From assembly GCA_045606045.1 (NCBI GenBank), contig JAZURE010000018.1:19727-83726 (forward strand): DNA of 64,000 bases, read 5' to 3'. This document shows, one piece after another, positions 25,084 through 34,625 of this stretch. Below the pieces are notes generated by a model that was not told the DNA's origin, did no database searches, and saw nothing but the letters and a program-made list of their open reading frames with translations. Numbering within the stretch: position 1 is the first letter of the stretch; each line of letters starts with the position of its first letter. The translations under genes and the position numbers were made by a program. The stretch is from RGIG8748 sp045606045 (lineage in GTDB: Bacteria > Bacillota > Clostridia > UMGS1810).

Positions 25084-26790
25084 ATGGGAAAAATAGAAAA
25101 AAACAACTTCAAAAAAGCCACACTATTTTCAAATTTAAAGGCACTTTTGGAAAACTCTGCAAAGCTCTATGGCGATGATACGGCTTTTATCATAAAGGAC
25201 GGCGGGCCCAAAAGCACAACCTATATACGCAAGAGCTACAAGGATTTTCTGTATGACATAAACTGCTTTGGAACGGCGCTTTTTTCAATGGGTTTTAAGG
25301 ATAAGAGGATAGCCGTTATGGGCAGAAACAGCTATGTATGGGCTGTAAGCTATGTAGCAACGATGATTGGCGGGGGAGTGGTAGTTCCCATAGACAAGGA
25401 GCTTGGCACAGGCGAGCTTGAGGATTCATTAATCCGAAGCGAAGCAGCACTTATTGTTTATGACTCTAAATACGATGATAAAATAAATGAGATTAAGGCA
25501 AACGGCAGAACATCTCTTACTGAGTATGTGCCCTCTGAGGGTACAGATATTACCTTTTGGGATATGATAGAAAAGGGTAGAAAATTAATTGAGTCGGGCG
25601 ACACGAGCTTTACAAGCGTGGATGCAGACCCCGATAAAATGTCCATACTGCTTTTCACATCAGGCACTACCGACAAGGCAAAGGCGGTTATGCTTTGCCA
25701 GAGGGGTATTGTTACAAACATATACGATATGCAGCTTGTTGAGGACATCCGACATGGTGATATAAATATAGCATTTTTGCCGTTCCATCACATTTTCGGC
25801 TCTATAGCAATGCTTGTAATGTTAGCCTGCGGTGTTACTACCGTGTTCCCCGATGGCTTGAGATACATTAAGAAGAACCTTGCCGAATACAAGGTATCGC
25901 TCTTTGTAGGTGTGCCTGTTCTTATAGAGGGTATGCGTGCCACCATAGAAAAAGAGGTTAAAAAGCAAGGCAAGGAAAAGCTTGTAAGTATAATGCGCTC
26001 TCTAACAAGGGGACTTCGCAAGGTGGGCATAGACCTTAGAAGAGTGGTATTTAAGAGCATCCTTTCTGCACTTGGCGGAGGCATGAGGCTTATAATATCG
26101 GGTGCGGCACCTCTCGACCCCGACACAGCACGCTTCTTTGACGATATAGGCATAGACATAGTACAGGGCTACGGACTTACAGAAACAAGCCCCGTTATAT
26201 CTGCCGAAAACGAAAAATTCAGAAGAAAAGGCTCTGTGGGCATACCCATGAAGAGCATTGAGGTACGCATAGACAATAAGGATTTGGACGGAATAGGCGA
26301 AATCAAGGTAAAGGGTCCTACCGTTATGATGGGTTACTACAATAACGAAGAGGCTACAAAAGCAGTCCTTTCCGACGATGGATGGTTCAATACGGGAGAC
26401 CTCGGCTGTCTTGATGATGACGGCTTCCTCTTTATAACAGGCAGAAAGAAAGACATGATAGTCTTAAAGAACGGCAAGAAGATATTCCCCGAAGAGGTGG
26501 AAACTCTTGTAAACCGCATAGACGGGGTTAGTGAGAGCTTTGTATACGGTTATGCGGAGGACGGCGGTATAAGCTTTGACAAAATTCTCTGTAAGGCTGT
26601 ATACGATGCATCAGCCTTTGGCGGAAAAACCGAGGAGGAAATATACGAGAGTATATGGCAGAGTATAAAGGAAATAAATGCAACCCTGCCAATGTATAAA
26701 TACATAAAGGGACTTACTATTACAACAGAGCCTCTTATAAAAACAACAACAAACAAGATTAAGAGAAATGAAGAGCTGAAAACTCTATAA
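25084..26790 (+). CDS. AMP-dependent acyl-CoA synthetase
   Basis: A 568-residue class I adenylate-forming enzyme, probably a long-chain fatty acid-CoA ligase. Motifs: P-loop LLFTSGTTDKAKAVML (about residue 190), YGLTETSPVI, GWFNTGDLG and GRKKDMIVLKNGKKIFPEEVE, with the C-terminal lysine region near TTTNKIKRNE. It forms acyl-AMP, then acyl-CoA, in the cytoplasm. It has a strong ribosome site (AAGGAG) and stands alone between the palindrome promoter and a terminator, suggesting dedicated control, perhaps by a fatty-acid-responsive repressor. Confidence 0.88.
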   Translation: MGKIEKNNFKKATLFSNLKALLENSAKLYGDDTAFIIKDGGPKSTTYIRKSYKDFLYDINCFGTALFSMGFKDKRIAVMGRNSYVWAVSYVATMIGGGVVVPIDKELGTGELEDSLIRSEAALIVYDSKYDDKINEIKANGRTSLTEYVPSEGTDITFWDMIEKGRKLIESGDTSFTSVDADPDKMSILLFTSGTTDKAKAVMLCQRGIVTNIYDMQLVEDIRHGDINIAFLPFHHIFGSIAMLVMLACGVTTVFPDGLRYIKKNLAEYKVSLFVGVPVLIEGMRATIEKEVKKQGKEKLVSIMRSLTRGLRKVGIDLRRVVFKSILSALGGGMRLIISGAAPLDPDTARFFDDIGIDIVQGYGLTETSPVISAENEKFRRKGSVGIPMKSIEVRIDNKDLDGIGEIKVKGPTVMMGYYNNEEATKAVLSDDGWFNTGDLGCLDDDGFLFITGRKKDMIVLKNGKKIFPEEVETLVNRIDGVSESFVYGYAEDGGISFDKILCKAVYDASAFGGKTEEEIYESIWQSIKEINATLPMYKYIKGLTITTEPLIKTTTNKIKRNEELKTL

Positions 26791-26797
26791 AAAATCG

Positions 26798-26823
26798 GGG
26801 CGTGATTAAAAACACGCCCTTTT
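26798..26823 (+). terminator. Intrinsic terminator after acyl-CoA synthetase
   Basis: GGGCGTG (26798-26804) pairs with CACGCCC (26813-26819), then TTTT. Confidence 0.82.
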
Positions 26824-26826
26824 GTA

Positions 26827-26855
26827 TTGCAATTCTGACTAATTTATGGTAAAAT
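26827..26855 (+). promoter_or_regulatory. putP-like gene promoter
   Basis: TTGCAA at 26827-26832, 17-base spacer, TAAAAT at 26850-26855. Confidence 0.68.
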
Positions 26856-26896
26856 AAACATTATATTATTTTTTGCAAAAGATAGGAGATAAGAAA

Positions 26897-28432
26897 ATGG
26901 ATATTTTTGCATTTGCACTTTACTTTGTGGCTATGGTTGCCATAGGTATCTACTTTTTCTTTAAGTCCAAAGCGGCTACAGAAAAGGACTATTTCTTAGG
27001 CGGCAGAGCTATGGGACCATGGGTTACCGCTATGAGTGCTCAGGCTTCCGATATGAGCGCATGGCTTCTTATGGGACTTCCCGGAAGCATACTTGCCTTT
27101 GGCTTTGGTCAGGCATGGATTGGTATAGGTCTTGCTATCGGTACGGCGGCAAACTGGATTTTTGTTGCCAAGAGACTGCGTAAGTTTTCCAAGGCATCGG
27201 GAGATTCCATTACACTTCCCCAGTACCTTTCCAACAGATTTGTATCGAAGAGCCACACACTTAGCATAATATGTGCTGTAGTGTTCCTCGTATGCTTTAC
27301 AATATATGTAGCATCTGCCTTTGTTGCAGGTACAGATGTATTTACAACGCTTGTTCCCTCTCTTACAAGAGGCAGCGCAATGCTCATATTTGCAGCTATA
27401 GTAATTGCATATACCTTTCTTGGCGGATTCAGGGCGGTTTGCTGGACGGACTTCTTCCAGGGACTTCTCATGCTTGCGGCACTTCTTATAGTACCTATAG
27501 TTGTAGGTCTTGGAAACAACCTCGATACCTCGGCACTCGATACTGTATACGACGGACCAAACGGCGAAAAGTTCACTTTTGTGGCAAACTTCTTAAATGC
27601 TTCACCGCAGGATATACTCTCAGGTCTCGGTTGGGGACTTGGTTATTTTGGTATGCCTCACATAATAGTAAGATTTATGGCTATAGAAAAGCCCTCTATG
27701 GTTAAGAAATCTGCTACAGTTGCAATAATATGGGTTGTACTCTCTCTCGGTGCTACAATACTTATTGCATACTTTGGAAGAATGTTTGTGTATGACAACG
27801 GCGTAGACCTTTCCAAAGAGCTTCTTGCAAACGGTCAGCAGTCGCTTGTGTTTGTTAAGCTTGCAAGATATGTATTCCCCTCGTTTATTGCAGGACTTCT
27901 TCTTGCGGCTATAATTGCGGCTTCCATGTCAACGGCGGATTCTCAGCTTCTTGTAGCGGCTTCCTCGTTTACAAGCGACCTCTACAAGCCCCTTATCCGT
28001 AAGAAAGCTTCCAACAAGGAAATCCTCTGGGTAAGCCGTCTTGTAGTTGTGGCAATCTCTGTTGTAGCTTACTTTATAGCAAGCAGTGAGGGAGAAGCAG
28101 CTCAGGCCATTATGAATCTTGTTTCCAACGCATGGGGAATATTCGGCGCGGCATTCGGACCTGCGGTACTTTTCTCACTCTTCTGGAAGAGATTTACATA
28201 CAAGGGTGCGGTTGCAGGTATCATAGTAGGTGCTGTTGTGGATATGGTATGGCTCTGGGCACCTGTTGCAGACGGTATGGCGCTTACTGCCCTTACAGGC
28301 ATATACGAAATCATACCCGGCTTTATAATAGGTGCTATTGCGGCAGTTATCGTAACTCTTATTGACAAAGAGCCCTCCGATGAGGTTAAAGCTATATATG
28401 TAAGAGCTACAGACAACTCCATAGACGACTGA
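26897..28432 (+). CDS. putP: Sodium/proline symporter
   Basis: A 511-residue SSS-family (solute:sodium symporter) protein with about 13 membrane segments, close to the PutP type: KDYFLGGRAMGPWVTAMSAQASDMSAWLLMGLPG near the N-terminus (Na+ site residues in TM2), FTIYVASAFVAG, FLGGFRAVCWTD, GYFGMPHIIVRFMA and SMSTADSQLLVAASSF. It imports proline with Na+. Start at 26897 by AGGAG 8 bases before. The YitT gene starts 4 bases after its stop. Confidence 0.9.
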   Translation: MDIFAFALYFVAMVAIGIYFFFKSKAATEKDYFLGGRAMGPWVTAMSAQASDMSAWLLMGLPGSILAFGFGQAWIGIGLAIGTAANWIFVAKRLRKFSKASGDSITLPQYLSNRFVSKSHTLSIICAVVFLVCFTIYVASAFVAGTDVFTTLVPSLTRGSAMLIFAAIVIAYTFLGGFRAVCWTDFFQGLLMLAALLIVPIVVGLGNNLDTSALDTVYDGPNGEKFTFVANFLNASPQDILSGLGWGLGYFGMPHIIVRFMAIEKPSMVKKSATVAIIWVVLSLGATILIAYFGRMFVYDNGVDLSKELLANGQQSLVFVKLARYVFPSFIAGLLLAAIIAASMSTADSQLLVAASSFTSDLYKPLIRKKASNKEILWVSRLVVVAISVVAYFIASSEGEAAQAIMNLVSNAWGIFGAAFGPAVLFSLFWKRFTYKGAVAGIIVGAVVDMVWLWAPVADGMALTALTGIYEIIPGFIIGAIAAVIVTLIDKEPSDEVKAIYVRATDNSIDD

Positions 28433-28436
28433 TGCC

Positions 28437-29297
28437 ATGAGAAAAGATATAGTAAGAAGAAACCCTCTTGTTATATGGTCTCTAAGGACACTTAGTGCCG
28501 TTATAATTGCATTTGCGGTAAGTATGTTCTTTACGCCAAACAAGATAGTAAACGGCGGAGTGTCGGGTATTGCGACCATACTTCACTACACCTTTGGCTT
28601 TCCTACAGGTGTGAGCTTTGCGGTTATAAACTGCGCACTCCTTTTGGCAGGAATTAAGATTTTAGGTAAGGAATTTGTAATTACCACTGTGTACATATCC
28701 TTGGTGCTTTCGGCACTTGTGGAGGTATTTACTGCGTTTTTGCCGCCTATAGAAATCGACCTTTTGCTTGCAGCACTTTTCGGTGCCGTAATATACGGGG
28801 TGGGACTTGGTATTGCCTTTGCCACAGGAGCTTCAAGCGGCGGTACGGATATAGTGGGAAGAATACTTCAGGCGTTCTTCCCTAATCTTGCAATAGGCAA
28901 GATACTTCTTGCCGTGGACGGACTTATAATTGCGGCTTCGCTTGTAATATTTAAGGAAATCAATCTTACCTGCTACGGCATTATAGCGCTTTGCGTATCC
29001 ACCACCGCTATAGACTGGCTCATCGCCCGCCTTAATGCCTCGAGGATTGCCTTTGTAATAACCGAAAAGGGCGAGGAAATAACCCGAAAGCTTGTTACAA
29101 AATCCTCGAGAGGTGTTACCCTTATAGATGTAAAGGGAGGGTATACCAAGGACGATAAGAAGATGCTCTTTTGCGCATTAAAGGACAGCGAAATGGACAA
29201 ATTCCAGAAACGTATCCTTGCAATAGACGAAAATGCCTTTGTAGTATTTTCGGAATCGCAAAAGATTATGGGTAATGGATTCTATTTGTACAAGTAG
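28437..29297 (+). CDS. YitT-family membrane protein
   Basis: A 286-residue protein with five to six N-terminal membrane segments (DUF161-type, with GGVSGIATIL and ATGASSGGTDIVGRI motifs) and a C-terminal soluble DUF2179 domain (about residues 200-286, with VTLIDVKGGYTKDDKKML). The family is widespread in Firmicutes without a settled transport substrate. It follows putP by 4 bases with no visible ribosome site of its own, so translation is probably coupled. Confidence 0.88.
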   Translation: MRKDIVRRNPLVIWSLRTLSAVIIAFAVSMFFTPNKIVNGGVSGIATILHYTFGFPTGVSFAVINCALLLAGIKILGKEFVITTVYISLVLSALVEVFTAFLPPIEIDLLLAALFGAVIYGVGLGIAFATGASSGGTDIVGRILQAFFPNLAIGKILLAVDGLIIAASLVIFKEINLTCYGIIALCVSTTAIDWLIARLNASRIAFVITEKGEEITRKLVTKSSRGVTLIDVKGGYTKDDKKMLFCALKDSEMDKFQKRILAIDENAFVVFSESQKIMGNGFYLYK

Positions 29298-29329
29298 TTT
29301 TGATGGTTAAAAAAGGTACATAATAAGAG

Positions 29330-29355
29330 AAACCGCCTTTTGAAAAGGCGGTTTT
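29330..29355 (+). terminator. Intrinsic terminator after yitT
   Basis: AAACCGCCTTT and AAAGGCGGTTT with a two-base GA-type loop and T run. Confidence 0.85.
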
Positions 29356-29390
29356 CAACATATTTGCGGTCTGGAGTTTTTTACAAACCT

Positions 29391-29921
29391 CTAACAGAAA
29401 CATTCTTTATAACGATTAATACTTTTTTCTATAATTTCCTTGGACTCTTCTGCCGAAACCGTCTCACTTACGACGGTTTCTTTGTTTTCTAAGGATTTAT
29501 ACACCTTGAAGAAGTGCGATATTTCATCGAATATGTGTGTGGGTAGCTGAGATATATCTGTATACGAACAGTATGCAGGGTCATTTACGGGTACTGCAAT
29601 TATCTTTTCGTCTACCTCATCGTTGTCTGTCATTTTGAGTGCACCTATGGGGAAACACTCCACAAGTGTCATTGGAACTATGGTCTCCTGACAGAGCACA
29701 AGCACATCGAGAGGGTCATTATCCCCGGCATAGGTACGGGGGATAAAGCCATAGTTTGCAGGATAGTGTGTGGATGTGTAAAGTACGCGGTCAAGTCGCA
29801 GAAGTCCTGTATCCTTATCCATTTCGTACTTGTTTTTGCATCCCTTTGGAATTTCGATTACTGCCATAAATTTTTCTTTGGATATTCTCTTGGGACTGAT
29901 TTCGTGCCAGATGTTGGGCAT
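29391..29921 (-). CDS. ppa: Inorganic pyrophosphatase (family I)
   Basis: Hydrolyses pyrophosphate to phosphate, pulling biosynthetic reactions forward. A 176-residue soluble family I enzyme: EIPKGCKNKYEMDKDTG with the catalytic Lys/Glu, YPANYGFIPRTYAGDNDPLDVLVL with the Asp metal ligands, and KIIAVPVNDP. The ATG at 29921 follows AAAGGAGGAG; a longer in-frame reading upstream is rejected. It lies 68 bases downstream of pheT on the same strand, with a weak hairpin (29958-29983) between. Confidence 0.94.
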   Translation of the reverse strand: MPNIWHEISPKRISKEKFMAVIEIPKGCKNKYEMDKDTGLLRLDRVLYTSTHYPANYGFIPRTYAGDNDPLDVLVLCQETIVPMTLVECFPIGALKMTDNDEVDEKIIAVPVNDPAYCSYTDISQLPTHIFDEISHFFKVYKSLENKETVVSETVSAEESKEIIEKSINRYKECFC

Positions 29922-29989
29922 ATGTGTGCTCCTCCTTTTGAAAAATAGAAATTTAATAGGGGAGATGTTATTCCAACTCCCCTGCAATT

Positions 29990-32350
29990 TTACATTTTAA
30001 GCGTAATGTTCTTTTCTGCCAATTCGGCTATTATTTTGTCTGTAACAACTGTAACCTCTTCCCTTGTAAGAGTTCTGTCGGGGTGAGAGAATACAATTCT
30101 TGTTGTTATGGATTTTCCGTTTTCGTCCTCGTAGATGTCTGTTACGCTCACATTTTTTATAAGTTCGCAGTTCTGTGCGCTTATGGCATCTGCGATGGGT
30201 GCAAATCTGTCCGACACAAAGGAAAGGTCGATTTCCATTTCGGGAAATCTGGACGGTTCCTTGTAGGATATGCTTCTGTTTTCTATGGCAGAAAATTCAC
30301 TCATATCTATCTCGGCATATACTATGGATGCCTTTTTATCTATCTTCTTGGAAACTACGGGGTGTACCACGCCTATTTCACCGATTTTTCTGTCTGCGCA
30401 GATAAGAGCATTTAAGTTCTTTATGTGCTGATAGGAGGATGTGGCTTCCATAGCTTCAAATCCTATAGCTTCGTGCTTTATATCGTCTGCTATTACGCAG
30501 AGCATGGTGTAAAGCTCTCTGTAAAGAGCTTCTACGGACTTGGTCTTGCTAAAGAGTGTTATGGCAAGCTTTTTGTGTTCATCGCACAGACCGTCTGCCT
30601 TAAGCCCGTTTACTGTTCTTCCCGCCTCAAACACACCGAAATCACTCATATAGGAGCTGTTGTACTTAACCTGACAAAGCTGGGTGGGTATTATGGATTT
30701 GCGGATTGTCTCGATGTTGGGGTTTGCAGAGTTGGCAAGCTTTACATTATCCTCGATTTCTATTCCAAGCTCCTTATACTCATCGTGGTAAGCCCAGATG
30801 TATGAGTGAAGCTCGTGGAGAGAGTATCTCTTTACAAGGATATCCTTTATTCTGTCCTCAACGGTCTTTTCCATGTCGGGTCTTACGGGGTAAAGGGGTG
30901 CATCAACCGTATGAATATCAAAGTTGTCGTAGCCATAAATTCTGGTTATTTCCTCAATGATATCCGCTTTCATTGTTACATCCTTTGTGGCTCTCCAGCT
31001 TGGTACTGTAACACTGAAATTATCACCGTCGGTTTTAATTCCGAAGCCGAGCGCGGTAAGGGTCTCTTCTATAGTAGAGGAGGGTATATCTATACCTGTG
31101 TAGCGGTCTACAAACTTCTTGTCGAAGTCAAGGCTTATGGTATCGTACTTATATGCATATTCGTCTGTAAGTGAGGATACAACCTTCATATCGGGGTCTA
31201 TATCCGAAAGAAGCTTTACAAATCTTGCTATTGCAGGTACGGTCATCTCAGGGTCGAGACATTTTTCGTATCTCATGGAGGCATCTGTTCTATGTGCAAG
31301 ACGAACAGTGGACTTTCTTATGGATACCGCATCAAAGGTAGCACTCTCCAATGTAAGAGTGGTGGTATCCTCCACAATTTCGGAATCCAGTCCGCCCATG
31401 ATACCTGCTATTGCCACAGGTGTGTTGCCGTTGCAAATCATGAGAGTATTTTCGTCTATTTCACGGTCAATTCCGTCTAATGTACGGAATGTAAAGGGAT
31501 TTTGGAATCTCTTTATTCTTATGCTTTCCACCTTGCGTGAGTCAAATGCGTGCATGGGCTGACCCATCTCAAGCATGAGGTAGTTTGTAAGGTCGGCAAG
31601 AAGATTTATTCCTCTCATACCGCAGTAGAAAAGACGGATTCTCATGTTTACGGGACTTACTGTCTTTGTAATGTTGTCCACCTGCAGGCAGGAGTATCTC
31701 TGACAGAGAGTATCCTCTATCTTCATATCAATCTTGGGAAGATTTTTGTATGCTTCCAAATCTACACATTCTAAGGGTTTAAGAGGTCTTTTTGCAAGGG
31801 TTGCAAATTCTCTTGCTATGCCGTAGTGTCCCCAAAGGTCAGGGCGGTTTGTAAGAGATTTGTTGTCTACCTCAAATATGATATCGTCTATTTCATATAC
31901 ATCTTTTATATCTGTGCCAAGTGCAACATCCTCGGTTATTTCCATAATGCCCGAGTTATCGTCGCTTATGCCGATTTCCTTTTCGGAACAGCACATACCA
32001 AAGGACTCATAGCCTGCAACAGGGCGGGGAGATATGGTTATTTCGCCAATCTTTGCGCCTACCTTTGCAAAGGCGGTCTTAAGACCTACTCTTACATTGG
32101 GTGCACCGCACACTACATCGGTGAGCTTGCCGTCGCCTGCATCTACTTTAAGAAGGTGGAGCTTCTTGGAGTCGGGGTGGTCCTCTACGGATTTAATCTC
32201 TGCTACCACTATGCCCGATATGTTGCTTCCTTTGTAGAAAATTTCGTTTTCCACTTCGGCAGCCGAAAGAGAAAACTGGCTTATAAGTTTGGTTTTGTCA
32301 AGACCTGTAAGGTCTACAAAATCCGAAATCCAATTCATAGATAAAAACAT
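29990..32350 (-). CDS. pheT: Phenylalanine-tRNA ligase beta subunit
   Basis: The large subunit of the heterotetramer that charges tRNA-Phe. 786 residues: an EMAP-type tRNA-binding domain near residues 40-150 (KLHLLKVDAGDG, VVCGAPNVR), the B3/B4 editing domain (VEIMRIRLFYCGMRGIN region, GLDSEIVEDTT), the B5 domain and a C-terminal FDX-ACB anticodon-binding domain (SRFPEMEIDLSF, GKSITTRIVFSHPDRTLT). ATG after AAAGGAGGAG. It is 17 bases downstream of pheS. Confidence 0.96.
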   Translation of the reverse strand: MFLSMNWISDFVDLTGLDKTKLISQFSLSAAEVENEIFYKGSNISGIVVAEIKSVEDHPDSKKLHLLKVDAGDGKLTDVVCGAPNVRVGLKTAFAKVGAKIGEITISPRPVAGYESFGMCCSEKEIGISDDNSGIMEITEDVALGTDIKDVYEIDDIIFEVDNKSLTNRPDLWGHYGIAREFATLAKRPLKPLECVDLEAYKNLPKIDMKIEDTLCQRYSCLQVDNITKTVSPVNMRIRLFYCGMRGINLLADLTNYLMLEMGQPMHAFDSRKVESIRIKRFQNPFTFRTLDGIDREIDENTLMICNGNTPVAIAGIMGGLDSEIVEDTTTLTLESATFDAVSIRKSTVRLAHRTDASMRYEKCLDPEMTVPAIARFVKLLSDIDPDMKVVSSLTDEYAYKYDTISLDFDKKFVDRYTGIDIPSSTIEETLTALGFGIKTDGDNFSVTVPSWRATKDVTMKADIIEEITRIYGYDNFDIHTVDAPLYPVRPDMEKTVEDRIKDILVKRYSLHELHSYIWAYHDEYKELGIEIEDNVKLANSANPNIETIRKSIIPTQLCQVKYNSSYMSDFGVFEAGRTVNGLKADGLCDEHKKLAITLFSKTKSVEALYRELYTMLCVIADDIKHEAIGFEAMEATSSYQHIKNLNALICADRKIGEIGVVHPVVSKKIDKKASIVYAEIDMSEFSAIENRSISYKEPSRFPEMEIDLSFVSDRFAPIADAISAQNCELIKNVSVTDIYEDENGKSITTRIVFSHPDRTLTREEVTVVTDKIIAELAEKNITLKM

Positions 32351-32367
32351 ATTTGCTCCTCCTTTCC

Positions 32368-33420
32368 TTACTGGTCATCTGTAAACTGCGAAAGAACCTT
32401 AAGGCTTCCGCTGTTTAAGTCGCGTATATCTTTTATTCCGTATTTCATCATGGCAAGTCTTGTAAGACCAAGGCCAAAGGCAAAGCCTGTGTACTCTTCG
32501 GGGTCTATACCGCCCGCCTTAAGTACCTCGGGATGAATCATACCGCAGGGGCAAAGCTCAAGCCAGCCGCTGTGCTTACATGAGGGGCAGCCTTCACCGT
32601 CGCAGATAAGACAGCTTATATCCAACTCAAAGCCGGGTTCCACAAAGGGGAAGAATCCTGGGCGCAGTCTTACCTTAATGTCCTTTTTGAACACCTCGGA
32701 AAGCATGGTTTTCATAAAATATATAAGGTTGGATATGGATATATCCTTGTCTACCATTACACCTTCCATCTGGAAGAAGGTGTTTTCATGGCAGGCATCG
32801 GTGGATTCATTACGGAAGCATCTTCCGGGGAATATTGCTTTAATCGGAACACCGTCATTTATGAGGGCATCCCTATACTTTTTGTATATGGCATTCTGTG
32901 CCGCAGAGGTGTGAGTCTTTAAAAGCTGACCGTTGTCAAGATAGTATGTATCCTGCATATCTCTTGCGGGGTGATGCTTGGGTATGTTGAGTGCTTCAAA
33001 GCATTCGTAGTCTGTTACAACCTCGCTGTAATCCTCTACAGCAAAACCCATTGCCCTGAATATTCTCTCGCACTCTCTTTGTACAAGGGTAATGGGATGG
33101 TATGAGCCTCTTTCCGTATTTGCAGGTATGGAAAGGTCGAACTCGGGCATTGACTCAAGCTCTTTTCTTATCTCGGCATCTTTAAATTCCTTGATTTTCT
33201 GTGCGATTTTTTCTGTAGCTTCGTCCTTTAAGAGGTTTACCTCCTGACCGAAGGTTTTCTTTTCCTCATTGGAAAGACTTTTCATGTTTTTTAAAAGGTC
33301 GGTTATTGAGCCTTTTTTGCCAAGATATGTGATTCGCATATCTTCAAGCTGTTTTAAGTCGGTTGCACTTGCAAGCTCGCCTTCCAGCTTCTGTCTCATG
33401 GCAGATATCTGTTCGTTCAT
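32368..33420 (-). CDS. pheS: Phenylalanine-tRNA ligase alpha subunit
   Basis: The catalytic class II synthetase subunit, 350 residues. An N-terminal coiled coil (residues 1-85) precedes motif 2 region FPGRCFRNESTDACHENTFFQMEG, then FFPFVEPGFELDISC and motif 3 GFAFGLGLTRLAMMKYGI. It contains an inserted Cys cluster (CLICDGEGCPSCKHSG, then CPCG) that may bind zinc. ATG after AGGAGG. First gene of pheST; its short leader has no room for a T-box. Confidence 0.96.
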   Translation of the reverse strand: MNEQISAMRQKLEGELASATDLKQLEDMRITYLGKKGSITDLLKNMKSLSNEEKKTFGQEVNLLKDEATEKIAQKIKEFKDAEIRKELESMPEFDLSIPANTERGSYHPITLVQRECERIFRAMGFAVEDYSEVVTDYECFEALNIPKHHPARDMQDTYYLDNGQLLKTHTSAAQNAIYKKYRDALINDGVPIKAIFPGRCFRNESTDACHENTFFQMEGVMVDKDISISNLIYFMKTMLSEVFKKDIKVRLRPGFFPFVEPGFELDISCLICDGEGCPSCKHSGWLELCPCGMIHPEVLKAGGIDPEEYTGFAFGLGLTRLAMMKYGIKDIRDLNSGSLKVLSQFTDDQ

Positions 33421-33468
33421 GATTTCCTCCTATATGATAAATGTCTGATTTGCAAAAATTATTCTTTC

Positions 33469-33497
33469 ATTATATTACAAAATTGGCTTACAGTCAA
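33469..33497 (-). promoter_or_regulatory. pheST promoter
   Basis: Minus strand TTGACT, 17-base spacer, TATAAT. The start site would be about 40 bases upstream of pheS, so no long regulatory leader exists. Confidence 0.8.
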
Positions 33498-33512
33498 GTT
33501 TAACGCCACATT

Positions 33513-33680
33513 TTACTTCTTTTTGATGCATCCGAGCTGTGCTCGCATATTCTTCTTTACTGCATCTATATACTCACGGCGGAGAGCAGTTTGTTCTTCC
33601 TTTTCTTCCTTGGTGAGCGTTTCTCCGCTTCTTTCCTTGGCAGAGAGTTCATTTATTCTTAAAATTTTGCTTTCTTCCAT
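33513..33680 (-). CDS. DUF896 (YnzC-like) small protein
   Basis: A 55-residue helical protein starting MEESKILRINELSAKERSG, with LTKEEKEEQTALRREYIDA and a basic C-terminus with MRAQLG. This matches the DUF896/YnzC family, short two-helix proteins common in Firmicutes and of unclear role (B. subtilis YnzC is SOS-associated). Its start lies 4 bases after the stop of the upstream gene, so it is the last gene of the envelope operon. Confidence 0.85.
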   Translation of the reverse strand: MEESKILRINELSAKERSGETLTKEEKEEQTALRREYIDAVKKNMRAQLGCIKKK

Positions 33681-33684
33681 ATAG

Positions 33685-34182
33685 TTATTCCTCTACTGTT
33701 ATACTCATTATTTCGCCCGAGGTCTCAGCAGTTGCCGAGGTTATATTAAGGGTTTCGCCTATAAAGAGCTGTTTTCCGCCCTCGGTAAATACACCCTTTG
33801 CGGTCTCGGTGCCCTTGGTTTGTATGGCAATGGTTATATCATATCTGTCGGGCTGGGTGGTTTTTATATAGTTTCCGTTTTTGTCTATTGCAAGTCCCTC
33901 TGCATCGGTGCACACCACATCGGCTACCGTACCCAGATATTCGCCTGTTTTGGTTACATAAAGGCTCTGACCCAATTTATCCTGAAACTGTTCTACCGTA
34001 GGCTTACGGATTGCCTCGATTTTAACGGTGTAGGTTATGTCCTTGTATACTGTCTGGGTTTCGCTTACGGAAGCTTTCTTTAAGAAGAATCCACCCACGG
34101 CAAGCACTATCACAAGAACAAGACATATATCTATTATGTTTATTTTGCCAAAGATACGGCCTTTTTCGTCTATTAATCTCAT
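33685..34182 (-). CDS. DUF4330-like single-pass membrane protein
   Basis: A 165-residue protein: MRLIDEKGRIFGKINIIDI, one membrane segment near residues 17-34, then an outside beta-rich domain. This layout matches the DUF4330 family. It overlaps the next upstream gene (a shorter protein of the same design) by 4 bases and sits beside polysaccharide genes. Its role there is unknown. Confidence 0.78.
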   Translation of the reverse strand: MRLIDEKGRIFGKINIIDICLVLVIVLAVGGFFLKKASVSETQTVYKDITYTVKIEAIRKPTVEQFQDKLGQSLYVTKTGEYLGTVADVVCTDAEGLAIDKNGNYIKTTQPDRYDITIAIQTKGTETAKGVFTEGGKQLFIGETLNITSATAETSGEIMSITVEE

Positions 34183-34625
34183 TTTTGCGCCTCCTCGCTA
34201 TCCAGTACATCTACCACAAACCCCGTACACGCATAGTCACGGCTTTGCACATACAGGCTCTTTCCGATTTTTGCAACATCTGTTCCCGAATGAAGCTTTA
34301 CGGTAAGATAGAGGTCGCAGTAGCCGGGAATTTCGGCATTTACAAATTTGCCCTCTTCTGCTGAGGTGTTGATGATCTTGGCAGGGAGAACTTCTTTTTT
34401 AACAAGCGAGCCTATTTCCTGCTTTGTGGTGGCATTTATTATGATGTCGCCCTCTTTTGGAATATCGCAGAAGCTTTCGGTCCTCTGGCGCACCTCAACA
34501 ACTACTGTTACAGGCTCTGTGTATACAGGCTCTTCCTTTATGCCCATTATCATTATAACTGCCGCCGTAACGGCTATTACAACGAGTATGATTACAAGGT
34601 CTATTATGTTGAATTTCTTTTTCAC
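34179..34625 (-). CDS. DUF4330-like single-pass membrane protein, paralogue
   Basis: A 148-residue protein with a short basic N-terminus (MKKKFNIIDLVIIL), one membrane segment and an outside domain with the same design as the gene that follows; both share I-DI/DL before the TM and a GxSLYV-type motif (GKSLYVQSRD here, GQSLYVTKTG there). They look like tandem paralogues. Overlaps the glycosyltransferase stop by 4 bases. Confidence 0.72.
   Translation of the reverse strand: MKKKFNIIDLVIILVVIAVTAAVIMIMGIKEEPVYTEPVTVVVEVRQRTESFCDIPKEGDIIINATTKQEIGSLVKKEVLPAKIINTSAEEGKFVNAEIPGYCDLYLTVKLHSGTDVAKIGKSLYVQSRDYACTGFVVDVLDSEEAQK

Noticed and set aside
33421..33500. Phe T-box before pheST
   Set aside because: The promoter lies only about 40 bases before pheS, too short for a T-box leader.
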